From: Heliocidaris erythrogramma
Lineage: Eukaryota > Echinodermata > Echinoidea > Camarodonta > Echinometridae
Reading direction: 5' to 3'
DNA: 64,000 nt
Assembly (NCBI GenBank): GCA_025617745.1
Contig: CM046853.1
Location: forward strand, 59,047,233-59,111,232
The translations under genes and the position numbers were made by a program. Below, one piece after another: positions 50,525 through 63,828 of this stretch. Position 1 is the first letter of the stretch; every line of letters starts with the position of its first letter. The notes below the pieces were generated by a model that saw only the letters and a program-made list of their open reading frames with translations, was not told where the DNA came from and did not search any database.

Positions 50525-50579
50525 AGCCAGCAGGGCATTAACTCATATACTGTTGGATTGAGTTAACACCCTTCTGGCT
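50525..50579. repeat. Imperfect hairpin
   Basis: AGCCAGCAGGG..TTAACTCA pairs with TGAGTTAA..CCCTTCTGGCT around a 13-bp loop. Confidence 0.7.
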
Positions 50580-53387
50580 CTCAACAATCATCAACATTCC
50601 AAATATATTCTCTGTCAATCATATCATCACTAATCACAATCAGTGCTAATAGTATATGAGATGTTCACTTGACATTGATGAAGCAGACAATGTTTCTGTA
50701 TTACAGGGTTTCATTTCCAAATCTGATCATGCTACCTCTCATTAACCTAGTTTGAAATACCAAGTGTAGAGTCAGTGGCAGTTTGGGCTTGTGTTACAGA
50801 GAAAGTTTTTTAGTATTTTATGTGCAAGATTGTAACAGTTCCAAAATAAATATTTTTGCTATTTACCACAATCATGCTGAAGTAATATACTGATTGAACT
50901 TGGTATATTCCAATTCCTTTTGAATTCATTCTAATAGATTTAAGAATGAAACTATCAAATTTTAGTGGTATTTTAACACTAAAAGTAAAATCATGAAGAA
51001 AACAAATCGCTATTTCAAGAATTGTTTCTTTTTATATTGTTGTATTCAGTCAGAATTCATACAATTATTTTGATATTGATTATGTTTTATTATATGTATA
51101 CATGTATTTTTTTATAGAGAGATAATGATACTTAAGATATCAAAATTTTAAAACTATTTCAACAGAACAACTTCATCAATTGTATTTATGCGCAAATGTT
51201 GTTATGAAATAAAAAGGTTTGCATATAATTTAGGAAGTTACATGTACAAAGTTTAACAAAGAGGGTTTAAATGATATGCTGAATATAACACGAGGCTATT
51301 CCACAGGTGATAATATATGAAGATGTAAGAGAATCTACCTCATTTAGCAATGGAGATTTTGTACTTTTTTACAGGTGTGTGTTGAAAACTACATCCTTAA
51401 TGCTGAATATGAACAAACATCGCACAAAATTAATGTCCATGTTACATGTACAGTGTATATCATGTGTTACCTCTAGATTTAATATGTATTCAGTGTACCT
51501 TAATGACAAACTATGACTGTACTGTACAAAAGGTCAAGTGTAGTGATATTCATCATTCTCAGACTTTGTGAAATTGAAACACAGCGAAGAACAGGAAAAA
51601 GACAAGAAAAAGATATACCCATTAAAAAGTGATACCGGTAAGAGTTGAATTCGTATCAAATACTATCATTCCAGAAAGCACTTGCAAGTGACAAGTTTAA
51701 GTTGTATCAAATTGTTTTCATTTACAAGTTTACCTGGTATCAATTTGTTTTCAAGGGCTTAAAGGTAACACCACAAAACTAGGGGGTTTTTTGTCAATGG
51801 ATTAACGAGCATCTCTGGCTTCTTGAATGATATGATAATTCTGCCACTTTTTTGTCATGAAAGAAATATTCAATGTTCTCTTTAATTTTTGAATATTTTG
51901 ATTGCTTTTATTAAGAAGCCAACACACCGGCATCACATGTAGAAATTTGTGAGTTTTCTTTTATTTACGTTTTGCTGGTAAATTCTCTTTGAAGGTGCAT
52001 ATATTTCACTTCGACTACTATTTGAATACCATTCAGGGGAATTCTGTGATGAAAAAAAAAGTTAAACATTTACTTCCTATTTCGCATATATGTTTTGGTT
52101 GTATTTTTATGTATGAGAACTGTCAGCACAAATATTTTATATGTGATTGTGTGATTCCATTAGTCATAAGTGTAACAGGGTATACTGTATGTTCTAAATA
52201 TTTTTCAAGTGTTCTTGGGTGTTGTATCACATGTTATTTTTGTTGAATTGACACTAGTGGATGCTGTTAATTAACTTTATATTACAAGAAATCTCATTTT
52301 AAACATTCTGTACAAACTTCAGGAATTTTTTTTTATAAACATGTGATTCTTGGAGCCTTGATTTTAAAGGTGACATTTTAACTGTAAAAGAGCAATATGA
52401 AATATATTAAACGTTAACATGAATTAACAAAATATATTGTATGTATTTATTTGTTGTCACTGTGAAAGTTAATGTGATGGAATGCCTCAATCAAGAACCA
52501 GGAATATTATGTTACTGAATTAAATGGCTATGAAGACTAATAGATCATAAGGAATATATGACGAGTGACATGAAGAGCGACTTGGATAAAGCAGAAGAAT
52601 AATGAGGGAAAAGGAAAAATAGAAAGGAAACAACACAAAAATTAGATTTACTAATTGTGAGAGATAACGAGAGGAAAAAGACGAAAGAGGAAGAGAGAAA
52701 GATACGAGACAAGACCTACATGTATGTAGGGGGGAGTGGTGCAGGTGATATGGAAAACGGTAACTAGAGGGGAACAGAGGCGAGAAGAGACAGAACCCAT
52801 TTGTTGTATCATTGTGTGAGATTAAGGAATATGTGAAAGCAAGAGCTGCTTGCTGAGATCAGAAGGGTAATATTTTGAAATCAAACAAGTAAAATATTGA
52901 ATACACTGAATTAAATTATAATTTAAACTATGCTAGATCCTCTAACTTATTATTGGTCAAATGTGGAAATATACAATTCACATCTTGCAAATGTAAAAGT
53001 AGGACACACAAATTGTTTGCCTTGGAATTTCTTTTTACATTTTAATAGCTACTCTCTAAATATATAGCTTATGATGAATATCTTACAGATGTACCAAGAA
53101 AAACATATATTTTAATCAAATCCATTACCTTGATCAACACTAGGTATTGGTTTTTCTATAAACCCAACAGTTTCTATATTAAAGTATGAATCTATTTCAT
53201 TACTCTTTGAGTCACTACCCATTCACCGACAGCTATTGATAACTGTATTTGAGGACAAGGTCATGCCTCGGTCAGGTCAGCCCCTGAACAGTTTATTATG
53301 GAGCTCTGTTGTATGTACTGCTGCAGAGTCCAGGGTGGTGAAGCTGAGTTGTGTGATTTGGTAGCTTCATGTTCTATTGGATAGAGT

Positions 53388-53905
53388 ATGCAGGAATGGA
53401 GGGAGACTGGACTGAGATATGCAGCAGCAGGTACTTCTTGCATGTGTGCATCTTGCTGTGAGTATAGTTTTACCTTGTACACTGGATGACTGATTTACAC
53501 ATGTATTCTGAATTATGTACAATACTCCCTTGATCATATTCATAGTCATATTACACAAAGCTACATATACATGTGTGCATTGAATGTACATGCATGTATT
53601 TCAATTCTAAGCATAAAAGCAAAGCTATATACATGTAGTAACACATTTTATTGTTGAGAAGTGTAATTAATTAATTGTATATTATGCCAACTGGATGTAT
53701 CTTACCCTGGAGGTATCTTACTAATACATGTATTGTTATATATTTTCTTGTGATTATATCCTGGCACTTACATGTTTAATATACATGTAGCTGCAGTCTG
53801 TAAGTATTATAGCTAGAAAACCACATATTGCTGAATGCATAACCATGTGAAATTTGCAAGTTTCACACATTTCTTGTATTTGGTTTCAGTGTGTGCAGCT
53901 TTAAT

Positions 53906-53954
<49 letters not shown>

Positions 53955-56900
53955 GGGGGAGAAGGGGGGGGGGGACAGATAGTAACAGAAGATACTATGT
54001 ACTCAAATGAACTTGATGATTTTGCTGCATATGTATTTCAATCCAATTATTTGTATAATCCGGTATATTGAAATTTGATTTCTTCTTATATGGGATATTA
54101 TTTGCTTTGAAAAGTTACTACCGGTACTCAAAGAGGTCAAAGTTTATGTGAATTATCCCATTTAATTACCACTATAAATATGCTCTGTAATATGTACTTA
54201 TACAGGTTTATAACTTTGTTGCTATATATGTACATATAGTGCACAGTGTAGGTGTACTACGGAATAGAAAAAGGAACCGTCAGAAAAATGAGTAGCCCCC
54301 CCCCCCCCCTTTACAAACCAGAAGCTGTAAAGGGCCTGAAACTGTCAGGATCATGTTGTGAAAGAAGTGAATTACAAATTCAAATCAATAATTCAATTTA
54401 TAAGTTACTATCGTGCTAAATCAGTAGGTGCCACTTTGTAATCTGGCACATACATGTATTTGCCTTGAGGATCTCTTAAATTCACATGTATTAATTCAAA
54501 TGCAAAATTAATTTAGAGATTCATACTCTCTAAGCAACTTGTATACAAGTTATAGTTTTCACATATTGGCTTGAAATATCCCTTTAAATCCCAGGTACCA
54601 ACCCGGTTGAGGTGACCAAGGTTCGCATACAGTTAGAAGGTGAGCTGATAAGACAGTCTGCAGCTACAGCCTACAGACAGCGCTACTACAAGGGACTCCT
54701 CAGTGGCTTGGTTACGGTTGCTAGGGATGAAGGCATCAGAGGACTCTATAAAGGGTTGGTATATCTTAAATTTCTCTCCCTGTATTGCTCTATAAGTTAA
54801 TTACCGTAATATGTATAAAAAGGTTGATAAACATTTTGTTTTGATTGGGCAACTTTTTGTCTTAGAACTTTTTGCTACTGTGGTACTACTAAGTACTTTT
54901 CTTTTGATATATTTTACACTCGTCAGGAAGTCAAAAAGTGTTATTCCCCAAAATTAAAGGCTCATGATTAAACTTTTTCTACAACATAGTTCAAGGTATT
55001 TAAAGGTTGTTTTTTTTTGTATGAATGTCTCTGTCAAATAAAGTGTCCACACATGAAGATATTGATAGCTTGCATGAAAGGAAATATGTCATGATTTTCA
55101 TTGATATTTAAAGAAGCTTTCACCATAGAATCAGATTAAAGATTTTTAAAATTCACTTTGATAGATGACCCTACATAAAATTTAACAGAAATCAGAAAAA
55201 AACTGCTTGAGTACATGGCAACATCTGTAAAAGACTGAGAACCAATCATGAACAATTTTAGAATATATCCATTTCCATTTCAGACTCACACCTTCATTGA
55301 TTCGAGAGGCCATTTACAGCACACTACGTTTGGGTGCATACGAACCTATCAAGAATTTGTATGGGGCTAAAGATCCAACTAGAACTCCCCTCAGTAAAAA
55401 GCTTGCAGCTGGTGCTACGTCAGGTAAATTATTTAGAAATTTTAGATTTGGCTTCATTCCAGCAAAGAGACTGGCAAATTATCATACATAGATATGACAA
55501 TGAAGCAGAGTTGAAGCAGATGCAGTGGGATGGCTGAAAAGACATGTATATACATGTAGTTGGCTTATTTCTTGTTATCTAGAGCCATAAGTTTGAAAGT
55601 GAATAGATGAACCGAGGCAGGGAGCCTGCAGATGATGTATCCTGCAGGCTTAATAGGTATTTCCACTCATAGAAAAACACAGAATAGTATATTAACTTGC
55701 ATGCTTTCTTTATAGTTATGATGCACTTCAAATGAAAAACAGGGTGCAATCTGTTGGGTTTTTTCAGAGATACGTCTTTGCATCTCATGAGTATTTAATA
55801 TTCTAAGGATGGATTCTTTCTCTGCTTCAAGTGCCCTTAACAGCTGATATGTTGGCACTTTGAGTTTTTCGGAGATGCATTATTGCATCTGATGAAAAAT
55901 ATTTGATAATCTTAAGATAGGTAATTTCTTGCTCTGCTTCAGGTGCCCTTGGAAGCTGGTTTGCCAACCCTATGGACATTGTAAGGATTCGACTCCAGGG
56001 GGATGGGAAACCACTGCCTGGACAGCAGCCACGGTACAGGGGTTTCCTGCATGCTTTCACTGATATAGCCAAGGCTGAGGGTCTGAGAGGGCTCTACAGG
56101 GGTACTGTTCCCACTGTACAGAGGGCCATGATTCTTACTGCTGCTCAGGTACGGGCATATTGAATTAGATGGACTGGATATTATCATGGGAATTGCGAAA
56201 TAGTTCTGAGATTTTTCCTGCTACCTTTAATAATCGCCCATGTAATTAATCATGCTGAGTTCCAACTTCTGAAATGTTGTACAGGTCTTACAATATGAGT
56301 AAATCTGTGTGTGCTTTAGATAATAAGCCTTATACTACATGGTATGTGTGACAGCTGAAAAGTGTGCTTAAGTCCAAATTACATGTTCTAAAAACCTGAC
56401 AGTAATAAGGTTTTTAATTCCTGGAACCTGTGAAGAAAATAGCATTACTGTACATAAAGGAACACAAGTTGGAAAAGTGTTTTTGACTTGATTCTTTCCC
56501 ACAAGAATGATGCAGACCTATTTCATTTCTTTTATTCATCATGAGGAAACCAAATAGATAAATATGGTCATTTCTGGAACAAAAAATATGTCAAAATGCT
56601 TTTCTGATTTTTTTGTTTTTATTCACCATCTTGTATTTCACCTCATAAAAAGTTATTAATCTATCCCAATCAAGCCATGCGAGTTTGACTCTTCTTTTCT
56701 TAATATCTTCTAGGTGCCTACCTATGATCACACAAAGCACACTATACTAAATAGAGGGTGGATGACAGAGGGGGCAAAGCTGCACTTTGTTTCATCAATG
56801 GGGGCCGGTTTTACCACAGCATTTGCTACTTCGCCAGTAGATGTGATTAAAACAAGAATTATGAACCAGAAAATAAAAGGTGAGAAATCAACAAAGAGCC

Positions 56901-57459
56901 AGTATCACATATTCTTATGATTATAAATATAATTATTTTATGGATCGAGAGAAAAAATTATTTCCAAAGGAACCAAGTTCCTTAGATTGGGGTTGCAGGT
57001 ATAAAACCATTGCATCAACAACTATAACAGGGACATCCTCTTTAACAGGGAGCTATATGAAAGTCATAAATATAAATACAATGTATGTGGTCCTTTCCTC
57101 CTTTTTCAGACTTCCAGCATCTGTCAAAATGATTTTGTAGACAGTCTACACATAAGAGTATATGTGGAATTACTGAAATTGTTTGAAGTGTAGTGAAACA
57201 TTGAAAAGAACAAAGAATGCTCTGTTTAACTTTAATTTACATGATATTTTCTCTATTATCTTTCCATGCAGGCATTCCTAGGGACCAGATAATGTATCGA
57301 GGGTCCCTAGACTGTCTTCTCAAGACGCTACGTAGTGAGGGTTTGTATGGTCTCTATAAGGGCTTCTTCTCAAACTGGCTTAGACTTGGACCTCATACGT
57401 GTATATCACTCTTAATCTTTGAGCAGCTCCGACGTCTTGCAGGAATACAGCCACTCTGA
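53388..57459 (+). CDS. Mitochondrial carrier (SLC25, UCP-like), copy B
   Basis: Tandem paralogue of copy A. Exons: 53388-53457, 54595-54754, 55284-55423, 55943-56148, 56714-56879, 57272-57459, giving 309 residues and a TGA stop. Exons 2-6 have the same lengths as in copy A (160, 140, 206, 166, 188) and all intron phases agree. Start: ATG at 53388 with an in-frame TAG six bases upstream, so copy B lacks the roughly 26-residue N-terminal extension of copy A unless an upstream exon exists. Signatures are PVEVTKVR (27-34, Glu in place of Asp), PMDIVRIR (133-140) and PVDVIKTR (233-240); EG..LY[KR]G motifs are present. It should sit in the inner mitochondrial membrane; substrate unknown. The acidic residue of each signature is kept, so it looks functional. 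AATAAA at 59140 is one possible poly(A) signal. Confidence 0.93.
53907..53974. repeat. (GA)n followed by poly-G, in intron 1 of carrier B
   Basis: About 35 bp of GA dinucleotides then two long G runs separated by GAGAA. Homopurine throughout. Confidence 0.93.
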
Positions 57460-59529
57460 AGAATTCCTGGGGTGTTCACTCTGGAAAGAAGGTGTAAGGT
57501 TTGAGCTAGGATTTCAAGCCCCTATTTTGCAGAAAACTGGGATATTTTTTTACACAATCCTTATATTTAGTACTAATGTAAACTGTAAAGCACCCTTTAT
57601 TTCAAGGAGGATTTTTTTTAACTTGAGAATATGTATCTAGGATTCATGGTCAGGAGCCCAGCCATATTTCATAAAAGTCAATATTAGAGCCATGGAGTTA
57701 ACACTGTTTCTAGGCCAAACATATCCAAGGGTCTGCCAGTCATTAAAAAAAGTAACTTTACAATTCATATATCAAAACTAGATTTTAAAAAATCTAAAAA
57801 ATGTCAATCTAGTAGATTATTTCTTACAGAGATTACCAAAGATAAGTTTTGGTAAAAGAATACACTTTTTAAGATAAGTTAATTTTGATTTTTTAACATG
57901 ACCAGACATATACTTTTGTACTTATATTTTGAATATATGGCTAAAAGGTGATGTTGTTTACAACAAATCTAAAAGTATTTTGTGTTCTGATAATAGGGCA
58001 TTGAACTATGAAATGCATAATTGCCATTGATTTATATAGGTATTCCAATTTAATCTGAAATAAGCTGTCAGAGTTGTCATCTTTCTGAGACATAACCTTT
58101 CTGTTATCACAGGTGCAAAATGATATTGCCTTTGTACATGTACTTCAGTTTCTATCTGGGGTTACTAAGGTGATCAACCATAAACTCAATATTAAAATAT
58201 TGTGGTATTTTAGTTTAGGAATCGCAAAATGCAGGGGATATTTTTTTAATTCATTTTTTTTTATAGAATTAAGTTTATGTCATGTGTTCTGGGCCCCATT
58301 TCATAAAACTTGTCAGTAACAACTGCCACATTTCTATGACAAATGTGCTCTCAGCCAATCAGATGCAAGTATTTCAGTAGCTTATAACAGTTATTGCAAC
58401 TTGTTATTGATAACAAGTTTTATGAAACAGGGCCCTGGTGTGATATTTGGAAGTCAATTTATAAGTCTGTACTTGTCTGACCCAATATTGCTAATTGATG
58501 CAACAACCTGTGTGTAGTAGTTTATTTCCCTTTTAATCAAAATCATATGACTGAGTGCAATGATTGAAATTGGATACATGTATTAGGTCTTCAGGTTGCT
58601 ATCAAACTTATAGCTCTATGATGCACATGTCTGTCAGGATCATGTGTGTTGTTAATCATGTTATTACTGTTATAATGCAAATGCTTCCCATAGAGGTACT
58701 GATGTGTATGTTTAATGTAATCAATTGGATGGTAGTTTGTGTACACTCAGGACTTCTTCATGTAAATATAAACTTCATTTTATTAAAAAAAAAATTAACC
58801 TATTCTTTCTATTTTCATATGAGTGTTTTGTACCAAAGTTTTATATGCAGATTTTTATCCATTTATTTCATTAAAGTTTAAGAGAAAGTTAAATCTGCAT
58901 TGTGTTTGCATACTTTATGCTATGTCATTGGTGCAATTATCACAAATGTGGTTCATTAAGAGGAATTTGTATTTTGAGGGCTGGGGTTGCAGATTTTTGG
59001 TCATGCATCCATACGCTGGTATCCACTTTTTGTTTTATTACAATATACATGTAAAAGATTGTCCAAACATGGCTTATACCTTTATTGTCCATGAAACATA
59101 TAAGGTCCCCCCCCCCCCAAGATAACAGTATCAGGCAACAATAAAGACCAACATACAAATCAAAATGGCTCTAAAATGAAATTGCCTTCTTTTTTTAGAC
59201 AGTCATTTAGAAAAATATTTTAAATAATATGTGAATACAAATCAAATTTTGAACACTGATTACATCATCATTGAATTATAGAGAAGAGAAGTAGGTCATA
59301 TAAATTCTCAGGTATCTTTGATTGACAGCTTGTTTATTACACAGGAAATACTTAAGTGCAATTTACACAAGCAGGTGTAAGTTTGGTGATATGTACAATC
59401 CAGGAATGAAGAAATCTACATGAAATCAACAGGGAGTAATTTTATGGCCATAATTTGTAAACAAGGAGGAATGTGTAATCAACTACATGTATAAATCAGT
59501 AAACTTGTAGAAATATTGGGTCAGTCCTT
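57460..59529 (+). other. 3' flank of carrier copy B
   Basis: Likely includes the 3' UTR. AT-rich with no gene. Contains the MITE at 58291-58435, a poly-C run at 59107-59118 and AATAAA at 59140-59145. Confidence 0.5.
58291..58435 (-). mobile_element. Complete MITE with GGGCCC..TTTCATAAAACTTGT ends
   Basis: The left end GGGCCCCATTTCATAAAACT and right end (reverse complement GGGCCCTGTTTCATAAAACT) extend to CTTGT, a terminal inverted repeat of about 23 bp around a 145-bp element. A second, truncated copy in the other orientation is at 14628-14750, so this is a dispersed family. Confidence 0.82.
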
Positions 59530-60735
59530 TTTGGTCTTTTAATAATATTAATGACCTTGCTGTCTTCCTCTATGTTAAAGGTCAAGCCCTGGAATGGTTT
59601 AAATCATACCTGCCAATCCTATCATGTCATTCTCAAGCTGTCTTGATAAACGGTTGCCTTTCAGATTTTTTACCTCTTACATGTGGAGTTCCGCAAGGCT
59701 CTGTGGGCAGGCCCACCATGTTTTCATTGTATTTAACCGGTTTGAAGAATATGTTTCATCACCACTCTCTTTCTTATCATGTTTATGCTGATGATAGTCA
59801 AATATATACTTCTTTCAAACCCAATCAGAGCAATGAAGCCAGTGCTATCTATACTCGTGAGACATGTGTACAAGATGTTCGTAATTGGTTGAACTCACAT
59901 TCACTAAAATTAAATCTTGCTAAATGTGAATTTGTAATGTACGGTTCTAAGACTCAGTTAGAGAAGATTTCCATCACTTCACTTACTCTTGCTGGACATG
60001 AAATTACCTTATGCAATATATGCCGTAACCTTGGTTCTCAACTCAAATATGACTATGTCTACACTAATTCAATATGTCTCAAAATCAGTTCGTTATCAGT
60101 TATGCAATTTAGGTTTTATTCGTAAATATCTTAACCGTAGTGCCACTGAGAAAATTACTCATCCTTTAATCTCATCTCGCTTGGATTTTGGTAATGGCCT
60201 CTTGTTTCGTTTACCTCACAACCTACTCGCAAAATTACAAAAATTACAGAACGCCGCTGCTCATGTTGTGAACCTCTCCAACAAGCACAGTCACATTACA
60301 CCAGTTCTCAAATCACTTCACTGGTTGCCTGTAGAGGAACGTATGGTTTTCAAGATTCCTTTGTTTCACTGTATACATGGCTTTGCTCCGCAGCTCAGCA
60401 TTGGTTTGATCAAGCATTACATTCCCTCTAGACTGCTACGTTCTCAAAACTCTGGCTTACTTGTTATTCCTAGGCGGGGGGAGCGAACCTTCGTTCGTGC
60501 TGGGCCGTCAATATGGAATACTCTCCCTCAAGGGATTAGAAATAGCAGTTCTGTTGGAGTGTTCAAAAATAATCTTAAAAAGTATCTGTTTAATTTGGCC
60601 TATAATTGATTATCATTACCTTTCATGTCCGTACCTCTCCTATTGCACTTTTGCTTATTTTTCATGTATTTCATCTTTTGCACAAGTTGCGCTTTGAGCA
60701 AATCTTATATATTATTATATTAATATTATCCGTCT
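59530..60735 (+). pseudogene. 5'-truncated, frameshifted non-LTR retrotransposon (CR1/jockey-type reverse transcriptase)
   Basis: The first frame (from about 59577) reads the palm of a reverse transcriptase: ALEWFKSYL, CGVPQGSV, then YADDSQIY with the catalytic Asp pair, and LNLAKCEF. It stops at 60125. The second frame takes over near 60045 and continues with LGFIRKYL, ISSRLDFGNGLL, SLHWLPVEERMV and AGPSIWNTLP to 60609. Both belong to one ancestral protein, so a frameshift near 60045 breaks it. Endonuclease and N-terminal parts are missing. The end (GCGCTTTGAGC near 60689, then TAT-rich) is a worn version of the 3' tail at 46010-46074. Confidence 0.85.
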
Positions 60736-60739
60736 TATT

Positions 60740-63233
60740 TAACTCCCTTTTTTTCTCTTCCCTCATTCCCCTCACAAATATTCATCCTTTCTGGAACTTC
60801 ACAATACACACACACAAAATTAATTTACGCTCTGTTGCTCTTGTGCACCATTTCTTTCACTTCCCCCGACATTTTATCAAACAAAATCTATAAAAACCTA
60901 TGTACCTGAGCACCTTCTCCTATTTAATATCTCTTTTATATCTCATCTTTTCTCCTCGCTCTACTATTCTTCTCTAACCTAACAGTCCTTTTCAGGATTT
61001 ACTCACATGGTGAACCACAAACCTCATCAAAACATAAGATATTAATACACAACTAAAAAAAATGACAAAAGAGACTTATTTGTTTTTGTCATATCAATAT
61101 TATTGCAGTGATCATGAGTTTTACTATCAATACATTCATATTCCATAATAAACTTTTCATTTAATAATACATTGGTAAACATTCTTGGATAAAGATACTA
61201 TCACATAACAGATATATGAGCATCAGCTATTATTTACCATTCTTTTTTGATTGCTCACGTGAAAAGATATATAGAAAAGTCCAGCTTTATGGCAAATTTA
61301 TGGTTTAAATTGTTATAAAAAGCACAAAAATGCTTGAATGTTAAATTCAAAAGTTGAATACATATCAAGATATCAAACAAAAGGCAAACTGCGAGTGACA
61401 CTAATAGCACACTGTGATGCATTATTCATAATGCAAAATAATTTCATTTAGTTCTATTAATCTACAATTACTGCTTTCAAAGCAGAGGATAAACTTCACA
61501 TAAGCATATGGTACACTGAATGCAGAGAAATAAGAAATGTTTTTTACTCAATAGGCATTAGTGAAAATTATACAATACTGTGTTTTGAATTTTTAAAACA
61601 GAATGGAAACAAGAGTAGGCTGAATACAAAATCAACATACATGCAGAATATATCACCTCTTGGGGGACCAGTTGTTGCTTTTAGTAAAACCCAAAATATA
61701 GGCTGCATGTGTTGTCGCTAACGGTTTAAAAATAACAATTCAAAACATAAGATAAAGATAATTTCCTACAGAGTGAATATATTCTCTAACAAAAAAATAA
61801 AGATTGTGTATAGACCTACTGATAAACATATAATGACTGGGAATGGCTAAAATCATACAGAAATGTGCATGCAAAAAGGAAAATACATGTTTCATGGATA
61901 ACAAATACATGGACTATAATATTCTAAATCCAAAAGTGAAAGACAATGTAAGTGTTTAAAGATAATTGCAAGCCAGAATATATGTATGAAATTAGTCATT
62001 ACATGGTTATAAAAAAAAATTACACAAATAAAAAAATGTGCATTTTGAATGCACAAATACTACAAAAAGCTTGCAATAAACCAGTATGCAGCTTCAATCA
62101 AAGAATCATTTAGAGCGTACTCTCTCATCTGTACAAAACTACAAGTTTTTATTGCTTCCACTTAAAATTAACATTATTCCATCTAATAGACTTCATACAA
62201 CTTGGTATTGTTTACAGTTAATCAATTATTTCACAAAATGAACATCAATTTTAAACTCAGTACTAAATATCATCTCTCATCCATTTCTTGATGCAATCTC
62301 TGATTTACAAACTACATGAAAACATATGGTTGAAATCAGAAACATTCAAGTGAGTCTTCTAAAAAGAGCATTGTCAAAGAGTTTGGGAAAGCACATACAT
62401 CTATCTACATACTGGCTGGCGTTTATCTATCAACTATTTACATCTATATACAAGATGGACAATTTGTATACAAAATAGAATATGAGGATATATGCGTTTT
62501 CTCACTATACATTAATCATGTGTCTCTATATACAGAAATGTACATTTTGTTTTTCAATGCTACGACTGCTAATCAACTATGTCACTATAAAAGAAAACTG
62601 ATTAATTTCAAAATAAAATTATAAAACTTGTGTTATATATAATATAATACTTGATGAATTCATCATCAGTTGAACTAAAAATTATGTTTCTATTCCAAAA
62701 TGGAATATCGACATGGAAAACAGAATTGCAGATGGAAAACATGTGGAAAACTAGACAAAAGTGGGCAATTTACCTTGTTTACTTCTGACTCCTTATTTTA
62801 AACAAGGTGACAAGAACAACTAACAGACTTTTCGTTCATACTTCTATACTTTATATATACAAACTCCATGTCATCAACTGAATCTTGAATGCATCTATGC
62901 ATTATTCTCATAAACAAGATGTCTTTGTACAGCTTCTCTCTTTGAAACCAATCCTGGACACCATTCAAGGAAATATGGGTAGAAAAAGAAGTGCAATCTT
63001 TGAAAATTACATTTCAAAAACACTGTAAGCTTCAGGCCCTAATCATATCTTTATAATCACCACCATTTTGAATCTGTTCAACAATTCTTACTCTTACTAT
63101 ATCATCTTTTTTGAGAAAAAAAAAATGTGTAGCATGAGACAGAAAGGAAACGGACTATAATCTAATAAATAATTCCAGAATGGCTACTTGATATACATTT
63201 GCATTTTGAGATGCATTCCAGAGATGACTTTCT
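60740..63233. other. 3' flank and probable 3' UTR of the actin-family gene
   Basis: AT-rich, with no coding segment recognised on either strand. It directly follows the minus-strand stop codon at 63234-63236, so part of it is probably a long 3' UTR; no single poly(A) signal stands out because TTTATT motifs are frequent. Confidence 0.45.
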
Positions 63234-63380
63234 CTATGAGGTTGTCCACTTTGTGAGACTTGTAGGTCCAAGTTGCCTCCATTCTTCCTTGGTAATACAC
63301 ATGTTATCAAATGCTGAGAGGGGCGCTAGGACGTTGGCTCCATTGTAGGCTGCATGGTAACGCTCTGGTGCAGCATGGAC
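63234..63380 (-). CDS. Actin-family protein, last coding exon
   Basis: 147 nt; the acceptor CTACACAG ends at 63381 and TAG is at 63236-63234. Encodes 48 residues beginning VHAAPERYHAAYNGANVLAP and containing FDNMCITKEEW. This matches the conventional actin C-terminal segment (PPERKYSVWIGGSILASL..MWISKQEY) in order and spacing, but IGGSILASL is replaced by NGANVLAPL, and the tail ends TKWTTS instead of the actin KCF. Hence an actin-related or divergent actin-like protein rather than a conventional actin; the subfamily is unresolved. Confidence 0.85.
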   Translation of the reverse strand, partial: VHAAPERYHAAYNGANVLAPLSAFDNMCITKEEWRQLGPTSLTKWTTS

Positions 63381-63728
63381 CTGTGTAGGAGATCAAAGTA
63401 ATCCATATGTTAAAACAATGCAGAAGTTAGTTGTTTTATCATAAGGAGACAAGTCATGAACATGGTAATACAAATATTCATGCATTCCTTAGTTGGCGTC
63501 ACAGCAGTGATTAAACATCAAGCTAACAACATAAATTCTGCATGAATTTGTAAATTATATTTGTTTTTCATTGTCTAAGTGAATTTTTTGCTTCTTAGAA
63601 GTGAGGTATGTGACTTATATAGATATGTACATGTAGATGCCCTGCCCCTAAAAAAAAATGGGGGCTTTGTCCAAATTTTAGCGATATGAATGGCCTGCAG
63701 CACAGAAAGGGTTAAGTGGTAATTATAC
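63381..63728 (-). other. Intron of the actin-family gene
   Basis: 348-bp phase-0 intron, GT..AG, without recognisable features. Confidence 0.8.
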
Positions 63729-63828
63729 CTTGACCAGTGTACTCTTTGGTAGCATCTTGGTGAGTTCTGTTCTCAATCTCTCTGCAATGCCTGGTAGTAA
63801 TGTCGTTCCTCCACACAGATAGATGCTC
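63729..63828 (-). CDS. Actin-family protein, penultimate coding exon
   Basis: 100 nt between an AG acceptor (63830-63829) and a GTATAA donor (63728-63723), entering in phase 1 and leaving in phase 0. Encodes SIYLCGGTTLLPGIAERLRT and then ELTKMLPKSTLVK, equivalent to the actin SGGTTMFPGIADR..EI segment near the nucleotide-binding cleft, with GGTT kept. It joins in frame to 63380. Upstream exons lie beyond the right edge or in 63840-64000, where I cannot place one. Confidence 0.85.

Larger units (their letters stand above)
46958..53387. other. Spacer between the two carrier genes
   Basis: 6.4 kb without a supported gene. Holds the 3' UTR of copy A (AATAAA at 47251), nested transposons at 47538-49568, a 55-bp hairpin at 50525-50579 and otherwise AT-rich sequence. 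Right after the copy A stop there is a donor-like GTAAGTGG at 46976, so a 3'-UTR intron is possible. Confidence 0.6.
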
